A DNA stretch of 64,000 nt. Source: Siccirubricoccus deserti. Lineage in GTDB: Bacteria; Pseudomonadota; Alphaproteobacteria; Acetobacterales; Acetobacteraceae. This document shows positions 34,164 to 42,106 of the stretch, in pieces (the stretch's first letter is position 1; each line of letters begins with the position of its first letter). The stretch lies in contig NZ_JACOMF010000002.1 of the NCBI RefSeq assembly GCF_014283215.1, positions 62,001-126,000 on the forward strand, written 5' to 3'. Both the position numbers and the translations under genes were made by a program. The notes under the pieces were generated by a model. The model did no database searches. It saw only the letters and a list, made by a program, of their open reading frames with translations, and was not told the DNA's origin.

Positions 34164-35645
34164 ATGCCCGACATGTCCACCCAACCGTGGTCCGGCGAGG
34201 ATGACAAATTCCACGAGGAATGCGGCGTCTTCGGCGTCTGGGACGCCACCGACGCTGCGGCGCTGACCGCGCTCGGCCTGCACGCGCTGCAGCACCGCGG
34301 GCAGGAAGCGGCCGGCATCGTCGCCCTGGACGACGGCGGCAGGTTCCATGCCCACAAGGGCCAGGGGCTGGTCGGCGACACCTTCTCCGACCCCAAGATC
34401 ATGGCCGGGCTGCGCGGCCGCGCCGCCGTCGGCCACAACCGCTACGCCACCACCGGCGAGACTGCGCTGCGCAATGTCCAGCCGCTCTACGCCGATTTCG
34501 CCTTCGGTGGCTTCGCCGTGGCGCATAACGGCAACCTGACCAATGCACTCGGTCTGCGGCGCAACCTGGTCAACCGCGGCTGCCTGTTCCAGAGCACCAC
34601 GGACAGCGAGGTGTTCATCCACCTCATCGCCATCAGCCTCTATTCCACCGTGGTCGACCGGCTGATCGACGCGCTGCGCCAGGTGCAGGGCGCCTACAGC
34701 CTGGTGGCGCTGTACAATGGCGCGCTGATCGGCGCACGCGACCCGCTCGGCGTCCGGCCGCTGGTGCTCGGCCGCTTCGGCGGCGCGGATGGCCAGCCGC
34801 CGGCCTGGGTGCTGACGTCTGAGACCTGCGCGCTCGACATCGTCGGCGCGGAGTTCGTCCGTGACATCGACGCCGGCGAGATCATCGTCATCGACGCCCA
34901 GGGCGTGCACAGCATCAAGCCCTTCGGCAAGCAGCAGGACCGCTTCTGCATCTTCGAATACATCTACTTCGCCCGGCCGGACTCGGTGGTCGAGGGCACT
35001 CCGGTTTACGAAACCCGGAAGCGGATCGGCGCCGAGCTGGCGCGCGAGAGCGGCGTCTCCGCCGATGTGGTGGTGCCGGTGCCGGACAGCGGCGTGCCGG
35101 CAGCGATGGGCTACGCCGCCGAGAGCGGCATCCCCTTCGAGCTCGGCATCATCCGCAATCACTACGTCGGCCGCACCTTCATCGAGCCGACCGACCAGAT
35201 TCGCAATCTCGGCGTCAAGCTGAAGCACAGCGCCAACCGGCCGATGCTGGAAGGCAAGCGGGTGATCCTGGTGGACGACAGCATCGTCCGCGGCACCACC
35301 AGCAAGAAGATCGTCGAGATGGTCCGCGCCGCCGGCGCTCGCGAGGTGCACATGCGCATCTCCTCCCCGCCCACGACGCACAGCTGCTATTACGGAATCG
35401 ATACGCCTGAACGCGCCAAGCTGCTGGCGGCGCAGCACGACCTGGACGAGATGGCGCGGATCATCGGCGTCGACAGCCTGGCCTACATCTCGCTGGACGG
35501 GCTGTACCGCGCGCTCGGCAAGCCGGGGCGCGACCCGGCGAAGCCGGTCTATTGCGATGCCTGCTTCACCGGCGACTACGCCATCCCGCTGACCGATACC
35601 CAGGACAACAACGACAAGCAGCTTTCCCTGCTGCAGGTGGGATGA
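34164..35645 (+). CDS. purF: Amidophosphoribosyltransferase
   Basis: 493 residues. After a 19-residue propeptide the catalytic Cys20 follows (HEECGVFGVW). The glutaminase part has ALQHRGQEAAGIV and GHNRYATTGE; the PRPP-binding motif VILVDDSIVRGTTSKKIV lies in the C-terminal half; and SSPPTTHSCYYGIDTPER is also typical. It catalyses the first committed step of purine synthesis. GTGAGGA sits five bases before the ATG at 34164. cvpA is directly upstream and probably co-transcribed. Confidence 0.96.
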   Translation: MPDMSTQPWSGEDDKFHEECGVFGVWDATDAAALTALGLHALQHRGQEAAGIVALDDGGRFHAHKGQGLVGDTFSDPKIMAGLRGRAAVGHNRYATTGETALRNVQPLYADFAFGGFAVAHNGNLTNALGLRRNLVNRGCLFQSTTDSEVFIHLIAISLYSTVVDRLIDALRQVQGAYSLVALYNGALIGARDPLGVRPLVLGRFGGADGQPPAWVLTSETCALDIVGAEFVRDIDAGEIIVIDAQGVHSIKPFGKQQDRFCIFEYIYFARPDSVVEGTPVYETRKRIGAELARESGVSADVVVPVPDSGVPAAMGYAAESGIPFELGIIRNHYVGRTFIEPTDQIRNLGVKLKHSANRPMLEGKRVILVDDSIVRGTTSKKIVEMVRAAGAREVHMRISSPPTTHSCYYGIDTPERAKLLAAQHDLDEMARIIGVDSLAYISLDGLYRALGKPGRDPAKPVYCDACFTGDYAIPLTDTQDNNDKQLSLLQVG

Positions 35646-35712
35646 TGGTGCGCTTGGCTGAGGGTTATGTCGCGCCGGTCGCCGGCGCATCCCGCATGAC
35701 CGGCGCCGCCCG

Positions 35713-36447
35713 ATGAGCGCCGCCGAGGACGCGGCGCGGCCGCTTGAAGGCTCCGTGGCGCTGGTCACCGGCGCTTCCCGCGGGATCGGCGCGGCGGTGG
35801 CGCTGGAGCTGGCGCGGCTCGGTGCGCATTGCGTGCTGACCGCCCGCACCCAGGGCGCGCTGGAGGAGCTGGACGACGGCATCCGCGCCGCCGGCGGCAC
35901 CGCGACGCTGTTTCCGCTCGACTTGGTGCGGGATGCCGACAAGCTCGACCTGCTGGGGCCTTCCATCGTCAACCGCTTCGGCCGGCTGGACCTGCTGGTG
36001 CATGCCGCCGGCGTGCTGTCGAAGCTGACGCCGGTCGCCCACATCATGCCGCGTGACTGGCAGGAAGCGGTGGCGGTGAACCTCACCGCCTGCTGGCGGC
36101 TGATCCGCACCTGCGACCCGCCGCTGCGCGCCGCCCCGGCCGGGCGGGCAGTGGTGGTGACCGATGGGCTGGTGGCCGAGCCGCGCGCCTATTGGGGCCT
36201 CTACGGCTTTGGCAAGGCGGGGCAGGAGCACCTTGCGCGGTCCTGGGCGGCCGAGGTGGCGAACACCAAGCTGCGGGTGAACCTGTTCGACCCGGGCGCG
36301 GTGGCGACCAAGCTGCGCGGCATGGCGATGCCGGGCGAGGACCCGACGACATTGGCGCAGCCGGCCGATGTGGCGCCGGCGATCGCCGCCCTCTGCCTGC
36401 CGGCTGAGGTGCGGAATGGCGCGGTGGTGCGTTTCCCCGGGCGGTGA
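35713..36447 (+). CDS. Short-chain dehydrogenase/reductase with atypical active site
   Basis: 244 residues. The NAD(P) loop TGASRGIG at 19-26, the HAAGVLS block and Tyr164-x3-Lys168 (YGFGK) are present, giving a YciK-like SDR. The catalytic serine expected 13 residues before the tyrosine is replaced by Asp151 (VVVTDGLVAEPRAYWG), so activity may be altered. It follows purF by 67 bases and precedes rlmJ. The substrate is unknown. Confidence 0.85.
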   Translation: MSAAEDAARPLEGSVALVTGASRGIGAAVALELARLGAHCVLTARTQGALEELDDGIRAAGGTATLFPLDLVRDADKLDLLGPSIVNRFGRLDLLVHAAGVLSKLTPVAHIMPRDWQEAVAVNLTACWRLIRTCDPPLRAAPAGRAVVVTDGLVAEPRAYWGLYGFGKAGQEHLARSWAAEVANTKLRVNLFDPGAVATKLRGMAMPGEDPTTLAQPADVAPAIAALCLPAEVRNGAVVRFPGR

Positions 36448-36454
36448 CGCCGCC

Positions 36455-37282
36455 ATGAACTACCGCCACGCCTTCCACGCCGGCAATTTCGCCGATTGCA
36501 TGAAGCACGCGCTGCTGGTCTGGCTGCTGCGCGCCCTGGCTGCCAAGCCGGCCGGCTTCGGCGTACTGGATACTCATGCCGGGCTTGGGGCTTACGACCT
36601 CTCGGCATCGGAGGCGGAGCGCACCGGCGAATGGCGCGCCGGCATCGGCCGCCTGCTCGACATCACCGAGGGGCCGCTGGCGGATTACGTCGAGCTGTGC
36701 CGCGCCGCCGGCGCCCCCGCCGCCTACCCCGGCTCCCCGGCACTGGTCCGCGCCCTGCTGCGGCCGCAGGACCGGCTGGCCGCCTGCGAGCTGCACCCAG
36801 AGGACCACGCCACGCTGCGCGCCCGCTTCCGCCGCGACCCCCAGGTGGCGGTGCATCTGCGCGATGGCTGGGAGGCGCTGAAGGCGCTGACGCCCTTCCC
36901 GGAGCGGCGCGGCCTCATCCTCATCGACCCGCCTTTCGAGCAGGAGAGGGAATTCGATCGCATCGCCGCTGGTCTCGGCCTGCTGGCCCAGCGGATGCGT
37001 GGTGTGGTGGTGGCCTGCTGGTACCCGATCAAGCACCGCGCCCCGGTGCGCGCCTTTCACACCGCGTTGCAGGAGGCCGGGCTGCGCGACCTGATCGCCG
37101 CCGAGCTCTGGCTGCGGGAGCCGCTGGACCCACAGCGGCTGAACGGCTGTGGGCTGCTGGTCGCCAACCCGCCCTGGCGCTTCGAGGCGGAGGGCGGTGC
37201 CATCCTCGCCGCGCTGCTGGACCGCCTGGGCACGGGCGAGCCGGGCCAGGGCTGGGGCATGGTCCGGGTGGCGGAGGAGTAG
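36455..37282 (+). CDS. rlmJ: 23S rRNA (adenine(2030)-N6)-methyltransferase RlmJ
   Basis: 275 residues. The start MNYRHAFHAGNFADCMKHALL is almost diagnostic of RlmJ. SAM-binding region: VLDTHAGLGAYDL. The N6-adenine catalytic motif is DPPFE (GLILIDPPFEQERE), and the C-terminal NPPWRFE is also a family block. It methylates A2030 (E. coli numbering) in 23S rRNA. It sits eight bases after the SDR gene and directly abuts gpsA (no gap), so the three are likely one transcript. Confidence 0.94.
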   Translation: MNYRHAFHAGNFADCMKHALLVWLLRALAAKPAGFGVLDTHAGLGAYDLSASEAERTGEWRAGIGRLLDITEGPLADYVELCRAAGAPAAYPGSPALVRALLRPQDRLAACELHPEDHATLRARFRRDPQVAVHLRDGWEALKALTPFPERRGLILIDPPFEQEREFDRIAAGLGLLAQRMRGVVVACWYPIKHRAPVRAFHTALQEAGLRDLIAAELWLREPLDPQRLNGCGLLVANPPWRFEAEGGAILAALLDRLGTGEPGQGWGMVRVAEE

Positions 37283-38272
37283 ATGCAGGACGGCCGGCGC
37301 ATCGCGGTGCTGGGCGCGGGGGCCTGGGGTACCGCGCTTGCCATCCAGGCGGCACGGGCCGGGGCGGCGGTGACGCTCTGGGGCCGCGATCCGGCGCGGG
37401 TGGCGGCAATGGCGGCGGCCAGGGAGAACGCCCGCCACCTGGCGGGCCTGCCACTGCCGCCCGGGGTGGCGCCGACCGCCGATGCCACCGCCGCGCTGGC
37501 AGGGATGGGGATGGCCGTGCTGGCGGTGCCGGTGCAACACCTGCGCACAGTGCTGGCCAAGTTGCCACGGCCGCTGCCGCCCGTGGTGGTGGTGGCGAAG
37601 GGGGTGGAGCGGGACACGCTGCGCCTGCCGCTGGAAATCCTCGCCGAAGCCTGCCCTGGCCTGCCCGTGGCGGTGCTGTCCGGGCCGAATTTCGCCCATG
37701 AGGTGGCCATCGGCCTGCCCGCCGCGGCGGTGGTGGCCAGCCTGGATCCGGCGCTGCGGGAGCAGGCGGCGACATGGCTCGGCTCGCCCGGCTTCCGGCT
37801 CTATGGCGGGGATGATCCGCTGGGGGTGCAACTCGGCGGGGCTACGAAGAACGTCATCGCCATCGCCGCCGGGGCGGTGATCGGCGCCGGGCTCGGGGAG
37901 AACGCCCGGGCAGCGCTGGTGACCCGAGGGCTGGCAGAGCTGTCGCGGCTGGTGGTGGCGCTCGGCGGCAGGGCGGAGACGGCGGCGGGGCTGTCCGGCA
38001 TGGGCGACCTGCTGCTGACCGCGACCGGGCCAGGCAGCCGCAATACCTCGCTCGGCCTGGCGCTTGGCCAGGGTAGGACGGTGGCGCAGGCGCTGGAAGG
38101 CAGGGTGAGCGTGGCGGAGGGGGTGGCGACGGCGCCGGCCCTGGTCGCACGCGCCGCGGCGGCGGGGGTGGAACTGCCGATCTGCGCCGCGGTGGCGGAG
38201 CTGGTGGCCGGGCGGCTGACCGTGGCCGGGGCGATGGGGCAGTTGCTGGCGCGGCCGCGGCGGGATGAGTGA
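37283..38272 (+). CDS. gpsA: Glycerol-3-phosphate dehydrogenase [NAD(P)+]
   Basis: 329 residues. NAD(P) loop VLGAGAWGTALA at 9-20; VVAKGVE and LSGPNFAHEVA in the middle; the catalytic lysine block GATKNVIAIAAGAVIGAGLGENARAAL; and LSGMGDLLLTATGPGSRN. It makes sn-glycerol 3-phosphate for phospholipid synthesis in the cytoplasm. The start codon follows the rlmJ stop with no spacer. Confidence 0.96.
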   Translation: MQDGRRIAVLGAGAWGTALAIQAARAGAAVTLWGRDPARVAAMAAARENARHLAGLPLPPGVAPTADATAALAGMGMAVLAVPVQHLRTVLAKLPRPLPPVVVVAKGVERDTLRLPLEILAEACPGLPVAVLSGPNFAHEVAIGLPAAAVVASLDPALREQAATWLGSPGFRLYGGDDPLGVQLGGATKNVIAIAAGAVIGAGLGENARAALVTRGLAELSRLVVALGGRAETAAGLSGMGDLLLTATGPGSRNTSLGLALGQGRTVAQALEGRVSVAEGVATAPALVARAAAAGVELPICAAVAELVAGRLTVAGAMGQLLARPRRDE

Positions 38273-38431
38273 GGCTGCTCTACCTGCCGCAGGGCCAGAC
38301 TGCCGAATACCGCCTCCGCTTGCCCGTCATCCGGGTCTCACAGGCGGACCGAGCTTGACCTCCTGCCCGAGATCCGGGGACCACTTCAGCCATCAGGCTC
38401 CGGCCATGTCGCTGGCCGCGTGCCTCACGCT

Positions 38432-38584
38432 CTACTCCGTCCGGTAGCGGAGGTAGACCAGTCCGCGCGCCTCGTTCCAATCGGCGGCGCGGTCGTAGCG
38501 GAACAGCCCGCCGAGGCGGAGTTGCGGCGTCAGCGGGTATTCGATGTCGCCGCGCAGCCCGCCGATCACCCCGGTGCGGTTCTA
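38432..38584 (-). pseudogene. C-terminal end of bcsC cut off by an in-frame TAG
   Basis: Directly after the amber codon at 38582-38584, the same frame continues for 49 codons (NRTGVIGGLRGDIEYPLTP... LRLGGLFRYDR... VYLRYRTE) to a second TAG at 38432-38434. This is the expected last part of the BcsC outer-membrane barrel, with alternating strand residues and an aromatic-rich end. A single-base change from TAC or TAT to TAG would explain it. Confidence 0.85.
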
Positions 38585-41500
38585 CCCCGGCCGCATCGCC
38601 ACCAGGGTCGGGTCGCCGGCCGAGGCGGCGACCAGCTGGGCCTGCCGGCCAGGGTCGCCCGGGAAGACCGGCGACGCATCTTCGCGGAAGCTGGCGACGC
38701 CGAGGGTGCCGCCGATCCGCCAGGACAGATCGCCGCTGCGCGCACGGTAGTCCACCGGCAGGTTCATCGCGGCGTAGCGCTGCGGGCTGAAATACCCGCC
38801 ATGGCCCAGGCTGAAATCGTGCAGGTTCTTGTCATAACCGAAATACACCAGGTCGAGCCCGGCGGTCAGCGATTCATCCGGCCGCTGGAAGACGGTGTAG
38901 CTGGCGCCGGCCCCGGCCTCGATCCGGCTGTTGTCGACGACACCCCGGCCGGCCAGGGCCGAATAGCCGCCGCCAAGGTAGAAATTGATCGGCCCGCTGG
39001 CGAATTCGAGCTGTGCCCGGCCGCCGGTGCGGGTCACCCCGCCCCAGACCTGGCCGGTCAGCGGGTCGCGCACGCCGGCCCAGGACAGCACGCTGTCGGT
39101 CACCGCGCGGCGCTCGGCAAGCAGCCGCAGCCGGACGTTGTCGGACATCCGCGGCGCCACCTCCATCCCGCCCACCACATTGGTCTCGTGGAAGCCGAGC
39201 GGCGTGGTGCCGACATCGGCCGAGAAACCGCCGCGCTGGAAGCCGAGGCCGAGGCCGACGCCAGCCGCCGATTGATCCCCCGCCGGCTGGCCGCCGCCGG
39301 ACCCGCCTAGTGCATTGCTGCCGAGACGGCGTTGCACCTGGACATGGCCGCCGAGGTCGCCGGCGGTGATGGTCACCGGCGTCGCCCGCACCGCCAGCCT
39401 GCCACCCATGGCGCTGGTCGAGGCCTCGAGCTGCGCCCCCATCTCGGTCAGCCGGTCGAGCCCGCCGCTGCCGGACCGGCTGCGGCCGATCGCCGAGACC
39501 ATGACGCGGGGCGCCGTCTCCTCCCGCACCGCCGCCAGTTCGCGGGCGATCTCCGCCACCATCGGGTCGCCCGCCGGGGCGGCGATCTCCGTGTTGAGTC
39601 CGGCCGGACGCGGCCGGAACGGGTTTTCCAGCGTCGCTTCACGTGGGAAGGGCTGGCCCGGCCCGCCGGCGGTGCGGCCAAGCTGGGCGCTGCGCCGCGC
39701 CGCCGCCAGCTCCAGCGCCTGCAATGCTCGCGGGCCATCGCCCGCGGCCCGGGCGATCCGAGCTTCCATTAGCGCCACCCGCGGCTCATTCGGGCTGCGG
39801 GCCTGCGCCTCGGCCAGCAGCGCCTCGGCCCGGCGGAGGTCGCGCGCCGCCAGCGCCGCATCGACCACCGCGGCGCGGGCATCGAGGTTGCCGGGATCAC
39901 GGGCCAGCACCGTCTCGGCGATACGCGCCGCCTCGGCCGGCTGCCGCGCCCCCTGGTAGAGCCGCGCCAGGGCCAGGTTGGCCGCCGGATCGGCAGGGCT
40001 GCGCGCCAGCACCGGGCGCAGCCGCTCGAAGCCGCCCGCGGCATTCCCCTCGGCGTTCAGCCGGTCGCTGCCGCGCACCGCCAGGCCGGTCTGCAGCGCC
40101 TGCACCTGCCGGCGTTCCTCGGTGCCCAGCCGTGGCTCGGTCTCCAGCCCGGCGAGGATGGTCTGGGCCGGACCCTCCCGCCGCGCTTCCAGCAGGGCGC
40201 CGGCCAGGGCGAGCCGCAGCCCCGGGCTCGGCGAACGGTTGGCGGCCAGCGCCGCCCGCGCAGCCTCCTCGGCGCCAAGGCCATCGCCAGCCTCGCCGAA
40301 GGCGCGAACCACGGCGGCGGCGGTGGTGCCGGAAGGGTCCGGGCGGACCGCCAGCGCCATCAGCCGGGTCCGGCCCTCCGGCACCCCGGCCCGGACCAGG
40401 GCGGCGGCCGAGGCGACCTCCCCGGCACTGCGGGCGCGAGCGGCCAGCCGGGTCATGTCCTGTGTGCGGCGGCCGGGCGGGATGCGGTCCAGCAGCGCCG
40501 CGGCCTCCGCCTGCCGGCCCTCGTCGGCGGCAAACAGCGCGGCGGCGAAGAGCGCATCCGGACCTGGCCGGCTGCCGAGCTGCGCCTCCATGACCGCCCG
40601 CGCCTCGGCGGTGCGGCCCTGGCCGGAGAGCCGGCGGGCGAGGTCGTAGCCGACCCAGGGATTCTCCGGATCGCTCGCCTGGGCGGCACGCAGCAGCGCG
40701 ATGGCGGTCTCGTCATCGGCCTGGGCGGCCTGCTCGCGCAGCGCATTGGCGCGGTTCGGCGGCGCCGGCGGCGCGGCGGCGGCCTGGCGGCGGGCGATGG
40801 CTTCGGCTTCGGCCACCCGCCCCTGCAGCCTGAGCGCGCGCTGCAGCCCGGCCAGCGCCAGGCCGAAATCGGCGCGGCGGGCCAGGGCGGTGCGGTACAG
40901 CGGCTCCGCCGCCGCGGCATCGCCGCGGCGCAGCAGCACGTCGCCGAGCAGCGCCTCGGCATCCGCCCGGTCGGTCACTTCGCGTGCCACGGCGCGGCGC
41001 AGCGCCGCCTCGGCGGCATCGGCGTCATTGGCCCGCAGCCTGGCGCGGGCCTCGGCCAGCTCGGTCGCATAGGCGGCGGCGTCCAGCGCCGGACGCCATT
41101 GCGCGGCATTGCCCGGCGCCTCGGCCGTGGCACGGTCCAGCAGCGCCTGCGCCTCGGCATGGCGGCCCTCGCGCAGCCGCACCACGCCGAGCCCGCCCAG
41201 CGCCTCGGCATCGCGCGGGTTGGCCGCGATGGCCTGTTCGAAGGCGGCGCGGGCCTCGCTCAGCCGGTTGCTGTTCAGCCGCTCGAAGCCGCCCTGGCGG
41301 GCGAGGTCGGCGGGGCTGGCGCCGGGCGGCGGCGCCTCGGCCTCTGCCAGCCGCTGGCGGATGGCGGCATCCTGCGGATGGCGTTCCAGGAAGCTGCGCA
41401 GCGCCGGCACGGCGGCGGCATTCGCCCCCTGCCAGAGCAGCGCCTGGCGCCAGGCCGCGGCGGCGGCTTGGCCGACCGAGGGATCCTCCGCCAGCCGGGC

Positions 41501-42106
41501 CAGCATCGCCACGCCCTCGGCGCGGCTGGCCTCCCGGTAGCTGAGCACCTGGGCATAGGCCAGCCGCTGGCGCGGGTTGCCGCGTGCCGCCAGGGCGGCG
41601 AGCCCGTTCCGCGCCTCGGCATAGCCGCCCTCGGTGCCGGCCAGCACCAGATAGAATTCGCCGGCGAGGAAATCCGGCGGGGCGCCGGCGCCGAAGACCT
41701 CGCGGTAGCGCGCCACCGCCTCGGCCGCGCGGCCGGCCTGGGCGAGGCGACGGGCCTCCGCCAGCCCTTCTCGGTCCAGCCGGGCGCCGCGCAGCCCGGC
41801 CTCGGCATCCTGCACCCGCGCATCGCCGGCCGGGACGCCCTGGCGCAGCCGGGTGAGCAGCGCCTCGGCCGCCGTGGCATTGCCGAGCTGGGCCTCGGCC
41901 CGGGCGGCGCCGGCCAGGGCCGTGGCATTGGTCGGCTCGGCAGCCAGGACGCGCTCGAAGCTGCGCAGCGCCAGATCGGGGCGGTTCTGCTCCTGCCAAT
42001 GGGCGCCCTGGCGCAGCAGCGCGCCGACCGCGCCATTCTCCTGCGCGATGGCCGGGCCGGCGGCCAGCGCCAGACCCAGCAGGGCGGTGCTCCAGCCCCG
42101 GCTCAC
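38582..42106 (-). CDS. bcsC: Cellulose synthase outer-membrane export protein BcsC (prematurely terminated)
   Basis: 1,174 residues as read; 1,224 if the internal TAG is bypassed. It starts at GTG 42106, sharing GTGA with the bcsAB stop. Signal peptide: about residues 1-22 (STALLGLALAAGPAIAQ). Residues about 25-830 are a long series of TPR-type helical repeats that span the periplasm, and from about 865 (RVMVSAIGRSRSGSGG) comes the BcsC beta-barrel. The amber codon removes the last strands, so the barrel probably cannot close unless the codon is read through or is a sequence error. BcsC carries the cellulose chain across the outer membrane. Confidence 0.92.
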   Translation of the reverse strand: MSRGWSTALLGLALAAGPAIAQENGAVGALLRQGAHWQEQNRPDLALRSFERVLAAEPTNATALAGAARAEAQLGNATAAEALLTRLRQGVPAGDARVQDAEAGLRGARLDREGLAEARRLAQAGRAAEAVARYREVFGAGAPPDFLAGEFYLVLAGTEGGYAEARNGLAALAARGNPRQRLAYAQVLSYREASRAEGVAMLARLAEDPSVGQAAAAAWRQALLWQGANAAAVPALRSFLERHPQDAAIRQRLAEAEAPPPGASPADLARQGGFERLNSNRLSEARAAFEQAIAANPRDAEALGGLGVVRLREGRHAEAQALLDRATAEAPGNAAQWRPALDAAAYATELAEARARLRANDADAAEAALRRAVAREVTDRADAEALLGDVLLRRGDAAAAEPLYRTALARRADFGLALAGLQRALRLQGRVAEAEAIARRQAAAAPPAPPNRANALREQAAQADDETAIALLRAAQASDPENPWVGYDLARRLSGQGRTAEARAVMEAQLGSRPGPDALFAAALFAADEGRQAEAAALLDRIPPGRRTQDMTRLAARARSAGEVASAAALVRAGVPEGRTRLMALAVRPDPSGTTAAAVVRAFGEAGDGLGAEEAARAALAANRSPSPGLRLALAGALLEARREGPAQTILAGLETEPRLGTEERRQVQALQTGLAVRGSDRLNAEGNAAGGFERLRPVLARSPADPAANLALARLYQGARQPAEAARIAETVLARDPGNLDARAAVVDAALAARDLRRAEALLAEAQARSPNEPRVALMEARIARAAGDGPRALQALELAAARRSAQLGRTAGGPGQPFPREATLENPFRPRPAGLNTEIAAPAGDPMVAEIARELAAVREETAPRVMVSAIGRSRSGSGGLDRLTEMGAQLEASTSAMGGRLAVRATPVTITAGDLGGHVQVQRRLGSNALGGSGGGQPAGDQSAAGVGLGLGFQRGGFSADVGTTPLGFHETNVVGGMEVAPRMSDNVRLRLLAERRAVTDSVLSWAGVRDPLTGQVWGGVTRTGGRAQLEFASGPINFYLGGGYSALAGRGVVDNSRIEAGAGASYTVFQRPDESLTAGLDLVYFGYDKNLHDFSLGHGGYFSPQRYAAMNLPVDYRARSGDLSWRIGGTLGVASFREDASPVFPGDPGRQAQLVAASAGDPTLVAMRPG

